Assembly: GCF_900100275.1 (NCBI RefSeq)
Contig: NZ_FNET01000013.1
Span: forward strand, 1-64,000
DNA from: Lentzea albidocapillata subsp. violacea
Lineage (GTDB): Bacteria > Actinomycetota > Actinomycetes > Mycobacteriales > Pseudonocardiaceae
Direction of reading: 5' to 3'
Length of the DNA: 64,000 nt
This document shows positions 35,080 to 42,765 of this stretch, in pieces. A program made the translations under genes and the position numbers. Below the pieces are notes generated by a model that did no database searches, was not told the origin of the DNA, and worked only from the letters and a program-made list of their open reading frames with translations. Position 1 is the stretch's first letter. Each line of letters begins with the position of its first letter.

Positions 35080-36285
35080 CTATCCGGTGAGCACGGCCGC
35101 GATCAGCTCCGCCGCCAGGTCGCCCTTCTGCACCACCAGCACGTCCTCCAGCCCGAGCCAGTCGGCCATGTGCCGCAGCTCCGCCGCGAGCTCCACCGCC
35201 ACGCGAGGCCGGTCGGCACCCTCCTCGGCCCACGCCGACTGCACCCGCAGCACCCCGGCGGCACGATCGGCCTTGATGTCCACGCGCGCCACGAGCGCAC
35301 CGTCCAGCAGGAACGGGAACACGTAGTACCCGTGCACCCGGCGAGGCTCCGGAACGTAGATCTCGATGCGGTACCGGAAGCCGAAGATGCGCTCGGTCCG
35401 CGCCCGCTCCCAGATCAACGGGTCGAACGGGCACAACAGGGCGCGTCCGACCACCCGGCGCGGAGCCTTCGCCTCGACGTGCCGGTAGCCGGTGGCCTTC
35501 CAGCCCTCGACCGCCACCGGCTCCAGGACACCGTCCTCCACCAGCGACGCCACCGCGGCCTGCGAGCGGCGTGGGTCGAGCCGGTAGTAGTCGCGCAGAT
35601 CGGGTTCGGTCGCCACACCGAGAGCCACCGCGGAACGCAGCACCAGCTCGCGCGCGCCCGAATCGGCGGTCCACCGCTGGGCCAGGACGTCGGGCGGGAT
35701 GACGCGCTCGGTCAGGTCGTAGAGGCGCTCGAACGAACGGCGGGTGCCGGTCGTCAGGACGCCCACGCCGAAGAGGACCTCGCAGATGCGCTTGACCTCG
35801 GACCAGTCCCACCACGGGCCCTTCGCGCGACCCCGGTCGCCCATGAGGGCCTTCTCCAGGGCTCCGGCACCGATCGGGCCCAGTTCCTTCACGGCGGCGA
35901 GAACTTCGTCGACCAGCTGCGGTGAGCGTTCCAGGATCGTCTGGTAGTTCTGCCACCAGCCGCGCTTCTTGGCGCCGGAGTGGAACAGCGGCCAGTCCGC
36001 CACCGGCACCAGGGAGGCCTCGTGCGCCCACGTCTCCACGAGGAGGCGGGGCTTGCGTACGGAGTGGGTCCAGGCCGCCTCGTCCAGCAGGGAGGGCTCG
36101 TAGGAGCCCAGGCGGGAGAACAGCGGCATGTAGTGCGCGCGCACGGCCACGTTCACCGAGTCGATCTGCAGCAGCTGCACGCGGGACAGGACGCGCTGCA
36201 GGTGCCTGCGGGTGGCCGCGGCCGGCCTCAGGTCGGTGAAACCCTGGGCGCCCAGGGCGATTCGACGGGCCACGTCCGCACTCAT
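35080..36285 (-). CDS. AlkX/YcaQ-like DNA glycosylase (HTH_42 winged-helix protein)
   Basis: 401 residues of the AlkZ/YcaQ superfamily. These proteins unhook bulky N-alkyl adducts or interstrand crosslinks from DNA. The candidate catalytic motif is Gln40-Ile41-Asp42 (LLQIDSVNV). In published work QxD marks the AlkX (YcaQ) branch and QxQ the AlkZ branch that protects azinomycin producers, so this fits AlkX. Three winged-helix segments and a C-terminal beta-barrel are expected over the length. ATG 36285; GTG 36294 is possible. Confidence 0.85.
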   Translation of the reverse strand: MSADVARRIALGAQGFTDLRPAAATRRHLQRVLSRVQLLQIDSVNVAVRAHYMPLFSRLGSYEPSLLDEAAWTHSVRKPRLLVETWAHEASLVPVADWPLFHSGAKKRGWWQNYQTILERSPQLVDEVLAAVKELGPIGAGALEKALMGDRGRAKGPWWDWSEVKRICEVLFGVGVLTTGTRRSFERLYDLTERVIPPDVLAQRWTADSGARELVLRSAVALGVATEPDLRDYYRLDPRRSQAAVASLVEDGVLEPVAVEGWKATGYRHVEAKAPRRVVGRALLCPFDPLIWERARTERIFGFRYRIEIYVPEPRRVHGYYVFPFLLDGALVARVDIKADRAAGVLRVQSAWAEEGADRPRVAVELAAELRHMADWLGLEDVLVVQKGDLAAELIAAVLTG

Positions 36286-36355
36286 CCTCTGCACGCCGCC
36301 GATGGTGCCACGCACCCCTGACAATTCCGCGACACGGCGTCGATAAGCTGCGTTT

Positions 36356-36898
36356 ATGGCCGACGCCGGCGTGCACACCGCCACCGCTGCTGATCTTTCG
36401 GAGATCGTCCGCATCCATCGGGAGACGTGGCGGCTCGCCTACGCCGAGCTGCTGCCGCCCGAAGTCCTCGACGCGCTCGACACCGACGAGGCCTGGGCGC
36501 TGGCCGTCCAGAGCGGCGCGGTGCTCAAGGCGACGGAGGGGGAGTGGGTCGTCGGCTTCGTCGTGGCGAGCAAGGCCCCGGACGAGGAAGTGGCCAAGGC
36601 CGACGGGTCGTTGCCGGAGGACGCCGCGACCACCGCCCTGCTCAGCGTCCTCGTGGAACCGCGCTGGGGCCGTCGCGGGCACGGCACGCGGCTCGTCGCG
36701 GAGGCGGTGAGGCGGCTCCGCGAGACGGGCGCCACGCGGGGGATCGCGTGGGTGCCCGAGGCCGACAAGGCGTCGCGGAACTTCTACGAGCGACTGGGCT
36801 GGACGGGTGACGGCACGGTACGCACGTTGGACGCTGGCGGGCGTCCGTTGCGCGAGGTCCGGGTGTCCGGTCCGCTCGAGGTCCGACTCGCCGACTGA
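36356..36898 (+). CDS. GNAT family N-acetyltransferase
   Basis: 180 residues. Acetyl-CoA loop RRGHGTRL after strand ALLSVLVEPRWG, then GIAWVPEADKASRNFYERLGW, the standard GNAT C-terminal pattern. Substrate unknown. ATG 36356 lies 6 nt after TAAGCT (leaderless). Divergent from the glycosylase gene; the intergenic gap is about 70 bases. Confidence 0.88.
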   Translation: MADAGVHTATAADLSEIVRIHRETWRLAYAELLPPEVLDALDTDEAWALAVQSGAVLKATEGEWVVGFVVASKAPDEEVAKADGSLPEDAATTALLSVLVEPRWGRRGHGTRLVAEAVRRLRETGATRGIAWVPEADKASRNFYERLGWTGDGTVRTLDAGGRPLREVRVSGPLEVRLAD

Positions 36899-36919
36899 GA
36901 TCTGTGTAACCTCGGCCGG

Positions 36920-37426
36920 GTGCTCGCCCTCGTTGGCCTCACCTTTGGGGTCGCGTTCGGCTCAGCCCTCGTTCCCCTGATCAGCATCGAGATGTTCGTC
37001 CTGGGACTTTGTGCGCGCTGGCCGGACGTCTCATTCTGGATCGTCGGCCTCGCCGTGGCCGTCGGCCAGGTGCTGGGCAAGCTGCTGTACTTCTACGCGG
37101 CGCGCGGCGACATCCACCTGCCCAAGTTGCTGCGCCGCAAGCCGAGCGACAAGCCTTCGCGCCTCGGGCGCTGGATCGGTCCCGGCACGCGCCTGCACCG
37201 CTGGGGCGACTGGATCCACGTGAAGTGCAAGGCGCACCCGAACTGGATGGCCGGCACGCACGGGTTGAGCGCGCTGGTCGGGGTGCCGCCGTTCATGGCG
37301 ACGAGCGTGCTCGCCGGGCTCGCGGGCATGTCCACGACGATGTTCGTCGCCACGGGCATGGTGGGCCGGTTCGTGAGGTTCAGCTTCCTCGCTGCCTCAC
37401 CGGCCGTGGTCATGGCCTGGTTCTAG
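36920..37426 (+). CDS. Small polytopic membrane protein (VTT/DedA-like)
   Basis: 168 residues with about four hydrophobic helices split by a basic cytoplasmic loop (RRKPSDKPSRLGRWIG). The start VGLTFGVAFGSALVPLISIEMFVLG and the end GRFVRFSFLAASPAVV resemble reduced VTT-domain proteins, but I am not certain of the family. GTG 36920 follows TAACCT by 7 nt (leaderless). Confidence 0.7.
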   Translation: MLALVGLTFGVAFGSALVPLISIEMFVLGLCARWPDVSFWIVGLAVAVGQVLGKLLYFYAARGDIHLPKLLRRKPSDKPSRLGRWIGPGTRLHRWGDWIHVKCKAHPNWMAGTHGLSALVGVPPFMATSVLAGLAGMSTTMFVATGMVGRFVRFSFLAASPAVVMAWF

Positions 37427-37504
37427 TTAGGTGAACAAGATCGACGCCGTCACGGAGAAGGCGATCAGGACGGCGGCGACGGCGATGCGCGCTGACTCAA
37501 GCAC
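37427..37504 (-). CDS. Possible 25-residue single-helix membrane peptide
   Basis: From GTG 37504 to TAA 37427 the frame reads a peptide with one hydrophobic helix (ARIAVAAVLIAFSVTASILF). Codon third positions are mostly G or C, as in neighbouring genes. A GATAAC sequence lies upstream, after the terminator at 37550-37582, so it could have its own promoter. There is no ribosome binding site and I recognise no homologue. Confidence 0.4.
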   Translation of the reverse strand: MLESARIAVAAVLIAFSVTASILFT

Positions 37505-37549
37505 GACCCCGAAGTTATCGAGCCGTCGCCGACGAAAGCCAGGCGCAAA

Positions 37550-37582
37550 CGGGTGAGAGCCGAATGATCTGGCTCTCACCCG
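37550..37582 (-). terminator. Terminator after the SRPBCC gene
   Basis: CGGGTGAGAGCC / GGCTCTCACCCG, a perfect 12-bp stem with a 9-nt loop, flanked by AAA and TTT. It lies 15 bases beyond the SRPBCC stop on the minus strand. Confidence 0.8.
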
Positions 37583-37597
37583 CCGTTTCACACCCGA

Positions 37598-38464
37598 TTA
37601 TTCGAGTACGAGAACTCCATCAGGCAAACCCGGGATGTCGTACGAGTGCCACATCGGACGCCAGTTCGGCAGCTCCAGCATCCGGCGCAGGTCCGCGAAC
37701 CCGGACAGCCAGCCCATCCACGGCCCGAACGGCGGGCTCGCCGGGTCGAAGCCGCTCTGCACGAACGTGAGCCGCGTCTTGCCCTCCGAGCCCTTCAGCT
37801 CCCAGGACGTCACCATCCCGCCCGGGAACTCCAGCGCGAGGTTCTCCTCGTCCAGCGCGGTGATCTTCGCGGGGTTCGGCTCGTCCTCCAGGCTGCCCAT
37901 CGACCACCGGCCGCCGACGTGCGGTTCGATGTCCATCCGGGCGCCGAACCACCGCGCGAACACGTCGGGATCGGTCAGCGCGTCGATGATGGCCGCCGGC
38001 GTCGCCGCGATGTCGAACTCGAACCGCTGCTCGGGCGACGTGAAGTCGCAGAACCCCAGCACGGGCCGGCCCTCGACGTGCTCGACCAGGTTGCCCAGCA
38101 CCAGCGGCCAGAACGTCTGGAGGACCTCGTCCCGGTCCTCGCCCACGCCCCAGTTCGGATAGGGGGACTGCGTCGCCGCGATGAGCGTCTCGCCGTCACG
38201 CTGCTCCACGGCGAGTTCGACCGTGTACTCGGTGCCGTACAGCGACCACGAGTAGCGCACCGACGTGTCGTCGAAGCCCAGCAGCTTCTGCCGGTGGCGT
38301 TCGCCGTCGGGCGTGTAGCGCCCCCAGTACTCGTACTTCCCGCCCTCCAGGTCGACATCCGCGTGCTCGGCCAGCCACACCCGCAGCTCGTCGGCGGTGG
38401 TGAGCGCCCGGTAGACGCGGGCGGGACTGGCGGACGTGCGAACGCGGACGGTTCCGGTGCTCAT
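37598..38464 (-). CDS. Tandem SRPBCC/AHSA1-domain protein
   Basis: 288 residues with two START-like SRPBCC domains: the first from SPARVYRALTTADELRVWL, the second from ATPAAIIDALTDPDVFARWFGA. Each ends in the typical Gly/Trp-rich helix, e.g. GFDPASPPFGPWMGWLSGF. The fold binds hydrophobic ligands; tandem forms are often encoded with an ArsR regulator, as here. The ATG overlaps the regulator stop (ATGA). Confidence 0.88.
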   Translation of the reverse strand: MSTGTVRVRTSASPARVYRALTTADELRVWLAEHADVDLEGGKYEYWGRYTPDGERHRQKLLGFDDTSVRYSWSLYGTEYTVELAVEQRDGETLIAATQSPYPNWGVGEDRDEVLQTFWPLVLGNLVEHVEGRPVLGFCDFTSPEQRFEFDIAATPAAIIDALTDPDVFARWFGARMDIEPHVGGRWSMGSLEDEPNPAKITALDEENLALEFPGGMVTSWELKGSEGKTRLTFVQSGFDPASPPFGPWMGWLSGFADLRRMLELPNWRPMWHSYDIPGLPDGVLVLE

Positions 38465-39003
38465 CGATCGTCTCCTTTGGGGTAGCAGGCGAGCGCGATG
38501 CGGAACGCATCTCCTTCCGCGCCGCCATAACGGGTGAAGAGCTCTTGCAACGTCGTCTGCAGTTCGGCCAGGAACTGCTGCCGTTCCTCCGGTGGCACCC
38601 GGATCTCGCCGGACACGCCGACGGACGGCAGTTCGCTCGACCGGTCCAGCGCCGCCACGTCGACCTGGATCTGCTCGGCGAGGTCGACGAGGTGGCCCAG
38701 TGCCAGCTCGTCGCGCGACCCGATCCGGCCGACCAGCCGCGGTGACAGCCAGTACGACCGCGCCACGGCCTGGTAGAGGCCTTCCTGGACGCCGCGCACC
38801 TTGCGTTCGGACACCTGGGTCGCCAGGCCGGCCTTGACCAGCTGTTTGACGTGGTAGTGCACGCGTTGCGGCGTCTGATCGAGCACCTCGGCGACCTCGG
38901 TGCACGAGCGCGGCGCGGCGAGCTGCCGCAGCACCTCCACGCGCTGTGGCTTGAGCAGGGTCTCGGCCTGCTCCATCCGGTCCAGATAGATCACGTCTCT
39001 CAT
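38461..39003 (-). CDS. ArsR-family winged-helix regulator
   Basis: 180 residues. The N-terminal wHTH reads PQRVEVLRQLAAPRSCTEVAEVLDQTPQRVHYHVKQL (written here only as a region, residues about 20-57) and is followed by a helical C-terminal domain. No metal-binding CxC is seen, so it probably senses something other than a metal. ATG 39003 fits the family start (MRDVIYL); GTG 39015 is possible. A perfect palindrome directly upstream is probably its operator. First gene of the ArsR-SRPBCC operon. Confidence 0.88.
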   Translation of the reverse strand: MRDVIYLDRMEQAETLLKPQRVEVLRQLAAPRSCTEVAEVLDQTPQRVHYHVKQLVKAGLATQVSERKVRGVQEGLYQAVARSYWLSPRLVGRIGSRDELALGHLVDLAEQIQVDVAALDRSSELPSVGVSGEIRVPPEERQQFLAELQTTLQELFTRYGGAEGDAFRIALACYPKGDDR

Positions 39004-39015
39004 CGCAAAAAACAC

Positions 39016-39029
39016 TTTGAACGTTCAAA
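39016..39029. promoter_or_regulatory. Candidate ArsR operator
   Basis: TTTGAACGTTCAAA is a perfect 14-bp palindrome abutting the possible GTG start of the ArsR gene, in an unusually AT-rich stretch (39000-39080). Confidence 0.6.
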
Positions 39030-39061
39030 ACTATTTTGTCAATCGTCTGGACAACTATGGA

Positions 39062-39085
39062 CTGACAGATATTGAAATCTGTCAG
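39062..39085. promoter_or_regulatory. Candidate TetR operator
   Basis: CTGACAGAT-6 nt-ATCTGTCAG is a perfect inverted repeat 48 bases upstream of the aldo/keto reductase gene, whose operon encodes a TetR regulator. Size and spacing fit TetR-family operators. Confidence 0.6.
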
Positions 39086-39133
39086 CTGATCGGGCAGGCT
39101 GGAACTCACCGAAGAGACGAAGGGGTTCGAAAA

Positions 39134-40117
39134 ATGCAGAAGCGTCAGCTCGGAGCCACCGGCCCGGTCGTGTCCGCCATCGGTCTTGGCTGCATGGGCA
39201 TGTCCAACGCCTACGGCCCGGCCGACCGGGACGAGAGCATCGCGACCATCCACGCCGCCCTCGACGCGGGCGTCACGCTGCTCGACACCGGTGACTTCTA
39301 CGGCCAGGGCCACAACGAGATGCTCATCGCCGAGGCCATCCGGGGCCGTCGCGACGAGGTGCAGCTCAGCGTGAAGTTCGGCGGCATGAGGGACGCCGAC
39401 GGCGCGTTCATCGGGTTCGACACCCGCCCGGCCGCCGTGGCCAACTTCCTCGCGTACTCACTGCAACGCCTCAACACCGACCACGTCGACATCTACCGGC
39501 CGGCCCGGCTCGACCCGAACGTGCCGATCGAGGACACCATCGGCGCCATCGCCGAGCAGATCGACAAGGGCCGCGTCCGGCACATCGGCCTGAGCGAGGT
39601 CGGCGCCGACACCATCCGCCGCGCCCACGCCGTGCACCCCATCGCCGACCTGCAGATCGAGTACGGCCTGCTGGAGCGCGGTGTCGAGCGGGAGATCCTG
39701 CAGGTCACCCGCGAGCTCGGGATCAGCATCACCGCGTACGGCGTGCTGTCGCGCGGCCTGATCTCCTCCACCCCGCTCACCCTCGACGCCGGTGACTGGC
39801 GTGGCCACGCGCCCCGGTTCCAGGGCGACAACCTGACCCGCAACGCCGCACTCGTCGAGAAGCTCGGTGAGATCGCCGCGGGCAAGGGCGTCACGGTCGC
39901 GCAACTCGCGATCGCATGGGTCGCGGCACGCGGTGAGGACGTGGTGCCTCTTGTGGGCACGACGAAGCGTGCGAGGCTGGACGAGGCGATCGGTGCCGTC
40001 GGCGTGACGTTCACCGAGCGGGAACTGCAGGAGATCGAGGCTGTCGTTCCCGTCGGGGCCGCCGCGGGCACGCGGTACGCGGCCGCGCAGATGGCGATGC
40101 TGGACAGCGAGAGGTGA
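39134..40117 (+). CDS. Aldo/keto reductase
   Basis: 327 residues, NADPH-dependent (beta/alpha)8 barrel. Three tetrad residues can be placed: Asp51 (LLDTGDFYG), Tyr56 and Lys81 (SVKFGG). The usual His (in QHR) appears as Ala in YRPARLDP, a change I believe typifies one actinobacterial subfamily. C-terminal NADPH site VPLVGTTKRARLDEAI. ATG 39134. Read with the TetR gene 6 bases downstream and preceded by a TetR-type operator. Confidence 0.9.
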   Translation: MQKRQLGATGPVVSAIGLGCMGMSNAYGPADRDESIATIHAALDAGVTLLDTGDFYGQGHNEMLIAEAIRGRRDEVQLSVKFGGMRDADGAFIGFDTRPAAVANFLAYSLQRLNTDHVDIYRPARLDPNVPIEDTIGAIAEQIDKGRVRHIGLSEVGADTIRRAHAVHPIADLQIEYGLLERGVEREILQVTRELGISITAYGVLSRGLISSTPLTLDAGDWRGHAPRFQGDNLTRNAALVEKLGEIAAGKGVTVAQLAIAWVAARGEDVVPLVGTTKRARLDEAIGAVGVTFTERELQEIEAVVPVGAAAGTRYAAAQMAMLDSER

Positions 40118-40123
40118 GATGAC

Positions 40124-40732
40124 GTGGCGGAGGCGTTGACCGGCGAGGCGATCCTCGTGGCGACCGAAGAGGTGCTGCGCAGGTACGGCCCGGCCAAGGC
40201 GACCGTCGTCGACGTCGCCAAGGCTCTCGGGGTCAGCCACGGCAGCGTCTACCGCCACTTCCCGACGAAGGCCGCGTTGCGCGAGGCCGTGACGCGGCGC
40301 TGGCTCGACGCGATCCACGTGGAGATGGAGTCGGTCCTCGACGCCGAAGCGAGCGCGGCGGACAACCTGAGGGCCTGGCTGCAGCACCTGTTCGACCGGA
40401 AGCGGCTCTCGCACGTCGACGAACCCGAGCTGTTCGCGACGTTCAAGGTGCTGGTCAGCGAGAGCCGCGCCATCCCCGAGTACCACATCGGCCACCTCGT
40501 GGGGCAGATCGCGCGCATCATCTCGGCGGGAGTGGAAACCCACGAGTTCGTGACGGACGACATCCAGCGGACGGCGCAGGCGGTCTGGGACGCGACGCAG
40601 GTGTTCCATCACCCGGCGCACGCCCAGGAGTGGGGCAATCCTCACATTCAGGACGCGTTCGACGCCGTCGTCTCGCTGGTCGTCGCCGGACTGCGGTACA
40701 ACCGAATCCCTAGTGCCACAGGCGATGCTTGA
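40124..40732 (+). CDS. TetR-family transcriptional regulator
   Basis: 202 residues. The N-terminal HTH is in TVVDVAKALGVSHGSVYRHF, followed by KAALREAV. The helical C-terminal domain has a TetR_C pattern and should bind the effector. GTG 40124. Probably represses the aldo/keto reductase operon through the inverted repeat at 39062-39085. Confidence 0.92.
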   Translation: MAEALTGEAILVATEEVLRRYGPAKATVVDVAKALGVSHGSVYRHFPTKAALREAVTRRWLDAIHVEMESVLDAEASAADNLRAWLQHLFDRKRLSHVDEPELFATFKVLVSESRAIPEYHIGHLVGQIARIISAGVETHEFVTDDIQRTAQAVWDATQVFHHPAHAQEWGNPHIQDAFDAVVSLVVAGLRYNRIPSATGDA

Positions 40733-40750
40733 GGGTCACGGAGGTGAACG

Positions 40751-41245
40751 GTGCCGCCTGACGAGTGGATCGACCTGCTGGGAGCGCCCGAACGGCGTCC
40801 TGACCCGGTTGACTGGGACGCGGTCAAAGGCCGGGCCGGCACCGCGCTGCCCAGCGACTTCGTGCACCTGGCCGAGGCCTATCCGCCGCTCATCGTCGGC
40901 GGTTACGTCCGCATCCTGCACCCGACGGCACGGGCCGGTTTCATGAACTGGATGTCGACGGCGCCCAAGATGCTGCGGGCGCTGCGGCGCCAGCCGGGCC
41001 TGCGGGTGCACCCGGACTCTCCCGGCCTGCTGCCCTGGGGCATGACGGTGAACGGCGACCACTGCCTCTGGTACACCAGGGGTGAGCCGGACGAGTGGAC
41101 CGTGATGATCACGGACCTGCGGCAGAAGTGGTCCTACGACGGCAACTTCTCGAGTTTCATCAGGAAGTTCCTGACCGGCGAGCTGCGCTGCCCGCTCTTT
41201 CCGGACGACGTCCCCGGCGGCTCCAAACCGTTCCAGGAGCCGTGA
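40751..41245 (+). CDS. SMI1/KNR4 (SUKH) family protein
   Basis: 164 residues. The core LPSDFVHLAEAYPPLIVGGYVRI and the later LLPWGMTVNGDHCLWYT match the SUKH fold. Such proteins are often immunity partners of polymorphic or contact-dependent toxins. No toxin gene adjoins it; it follows the TetR gene by 18 bases and may share its transcript. Convergent with the DUF4097 gene, 31 bp apart. Confidence 0.82.
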   Translation: MPPDEWIDLLGAPERRPDPVDWDAVKGRAGTALPSDFVHLAEAYPPLIVGGYVRILHPTARAGFMNWMSTAPKMLRALRRQPGLRVHPDSPGLLPWGMTVNGDHCLWYTRGEPDEWTVMITDLRQKWSYDGNFSSFIRKFLTGELRCPLFPDDVPGGSKPFQEP

Positions 41246-41276
41246 GGACGCCGTCCGGCCTTACCCGACCCCCCGG

Positions 41277-42179
41277 TCAGTTCGAAGCGGCGGTCACCAG
41301 TGCGTTGCCGCTGCCCGTGCGGCCCGTGACCGACAGGGTGGCGTCACCCAGCGGCTCGGACGAGACGTCGAAGTCGCTGCGCGCATTGCCCGACGTGGAC
41401 ACCAGGTCGACCCGCGCGAGCGTGCCCTGCCGGATGCCGACGCGGATGTGGCCAGAGCCGGTGCCGAGATGGATCTCGCCGGAAGCCGCGTCGGCCACGG
41501 TCAGATCGCCGCTGCCGGTGCGGACCTGGACGTTGCCCTGCACGGCGCCCAGCCACACGTCGCCGGTCCCGGTGATCAGCGTGCTGGTGCCGCCGATCGA
41601 CGACACCTCGACGTCACCGCTGCCCGTCTTGGCCTTCAGCGACGAGAGCATCGTGCCCAGGCGCACGGTGCCGGCGCCCGAGTTCACCTTGGCATCGCCG
41701 GTCGCGCGGTCCGCGGACACACTGCCCGTGCCGGTGTTCAGGTCGAGACGACCCGCACCGCCCGTGACGACGACGTCGGCCGCGCCGGTCCGTGACGACA
41801 CGTGCGACCCCACGGGAGCCGTCACCACCACGGACAGCGGCACAGCACGCAACGGCAGCGCCTTCGACGACTCGATGCGCAAACGGTTGCCCAGCAGTTC
41901 GACGCGTGCGTCGCGCACGGCGTCCTCCGGACTTGACGGAGGGGTCGTCTTGTCCGGGCCGAACTGGCCGCTGACCCAGCTCAGCACGCTGGACAGGCCC
42001 TCGGTCCACGAGTTGCCCGCGTTCGGGTCGTGCCGCACCTCGACGTGCACGCCGGGGCTGTCGACCAGCTGCACCTGCACGCGGCCGCTGAGCAGTGAGA
42101 TGTCGATCTCGGCGATGCCCGCGAACTCGAAGCTCTGCTGACGCACCACGCCGGTCGGTTCGGAAGTCGGTTCGCTCAT
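41277..42179 (-). CDS. DUF4097 beta-helix (adhesin-like) protein
   Basis: 300 residues. After about 100 residues the chain is a regular series of short strands with TGSGDV/GTGSVSA turns, the DUF4097 right-handed beta-roll. There is no signal peptide or transmembrane helix. Often co-encoded with a small DNA-binding protein, as here: it starts 5 bases after the stop of the 42185-42697 gene. Function unknown. Confidence 0.85.
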   Translation of the reverse strand: MSEPTSEPTGVVRQQSFEFAGIAEIDISLLSGRVQVQLVDSPGVHVEVRHDPNAGNSWTEGLSSVLSWVSGQFGPDKTTPPSSPEDAVRDARVELLGNRLRIESSKALPLRAVPLSVVVTAPVGSHVSSRTGAADVVVTGGAGRLDLNTGTGSVSADRATGDAKVNSGAGTVRLGTMLSSLKAKTGSGDVEVSSIGGTSTLITGTGDVWLGAVQGNVQVRTGSGDLTVADAASGEIHLGTGSGHIRVGIRQGTLARVDLVSTSGNARSDFDVSSEPLGDATLSVTGRTGSGNALVTAASN

Positions 42180-42184
42180 GCCGC

Positions 42185-42697
42185 TCACCCCTGCACCCAT
42201 CCGCGGACGCGCGAGCCCGAGCCGGCGTTTCCGCTCCACCCCTTGTGCTGATGCTTGTGCTTGCCGTGCACCGCGCCACCCACGGCCTGCTGGATGAACG
42301 AGTTCAGCGACACGCCCTGAGCCGCCGCGGCGGCCTCGGCCTTCGACTTGAGCTCGTTGATCATGCGCAGCGTGATGCGGCTGATGTCACCCGTGGCGTC
42401 ACCTGCGCCGAAGTTCGGCATCTCGTGCCGCGGAGCGGGTTCCGGCTCCGGTTCCGCCGATCCCGTGACGACCACCTGGACGTCACGACCGGACAGGCGA
42501 ACGTCCACGACCTGGCCGTCCAGGGAGGCGGTGACCTCCGCGGCCAGGTCGGACAGTGCGTTCATGATTGCCAGTCGCGCGGCTGGCTCGAGCGCTGCGG
42601 ACAGTGCGGCGGCCGTTCGACGGGTGTTGTCGTCCCCCGCGGATGCGGCCGTCGCCAGGTCCTCGCGCAGTGACGCGATGTACGGCGACAGATCCAT
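42185..42697 (-). CDS. Arc/HicB-like ribbon-helix-helix protein
   Basis: 170 residues. The C-terminal part, RITLRMINELKSKAEAAAAAQGVSLNSFIQQAV, covers about residues 106-138 and is a ribbon-helix-helix DNA-binding motif. The N-terminus is helical, with a Pro/Glu linker and a basic His-rich tail. It likely regulates itself and DUF4097. Divergent from thyX; TGACGTCA (42708-42715) and a GACATC/GATGTC dyad (42721-42747) lie between. Confidence 0.8.
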   Translation of the reverse strand: MDLSPYIASLREDLATAASAGDDNTRRTAAALSAALEPAARLAIMNALSDLAAEVTASLDGQVVDVRLSGRDVQVVVTGSAEPEPEPAPRHEMPNFGAGDATGDISRITLRMINELKSKAEAAAAAQGVSLNSFIQQAVGGAVHGKHKHQHKGWSGNAGSGSRVRGWVQG

Positions 42698-42765
42698 GAC
42701 ACCACTATGACGTCACTTTCGACATCGTGCAACCACCGACTGATGTCAGGGCTAATGTCGGCTCC

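Noticed and set aside
35051..42765. Integrated element between dapB and thyX
   Set aside because: No integrase, transposase, flanking direct repeats or tRNA gene is visible, so I call it an accessory block only.
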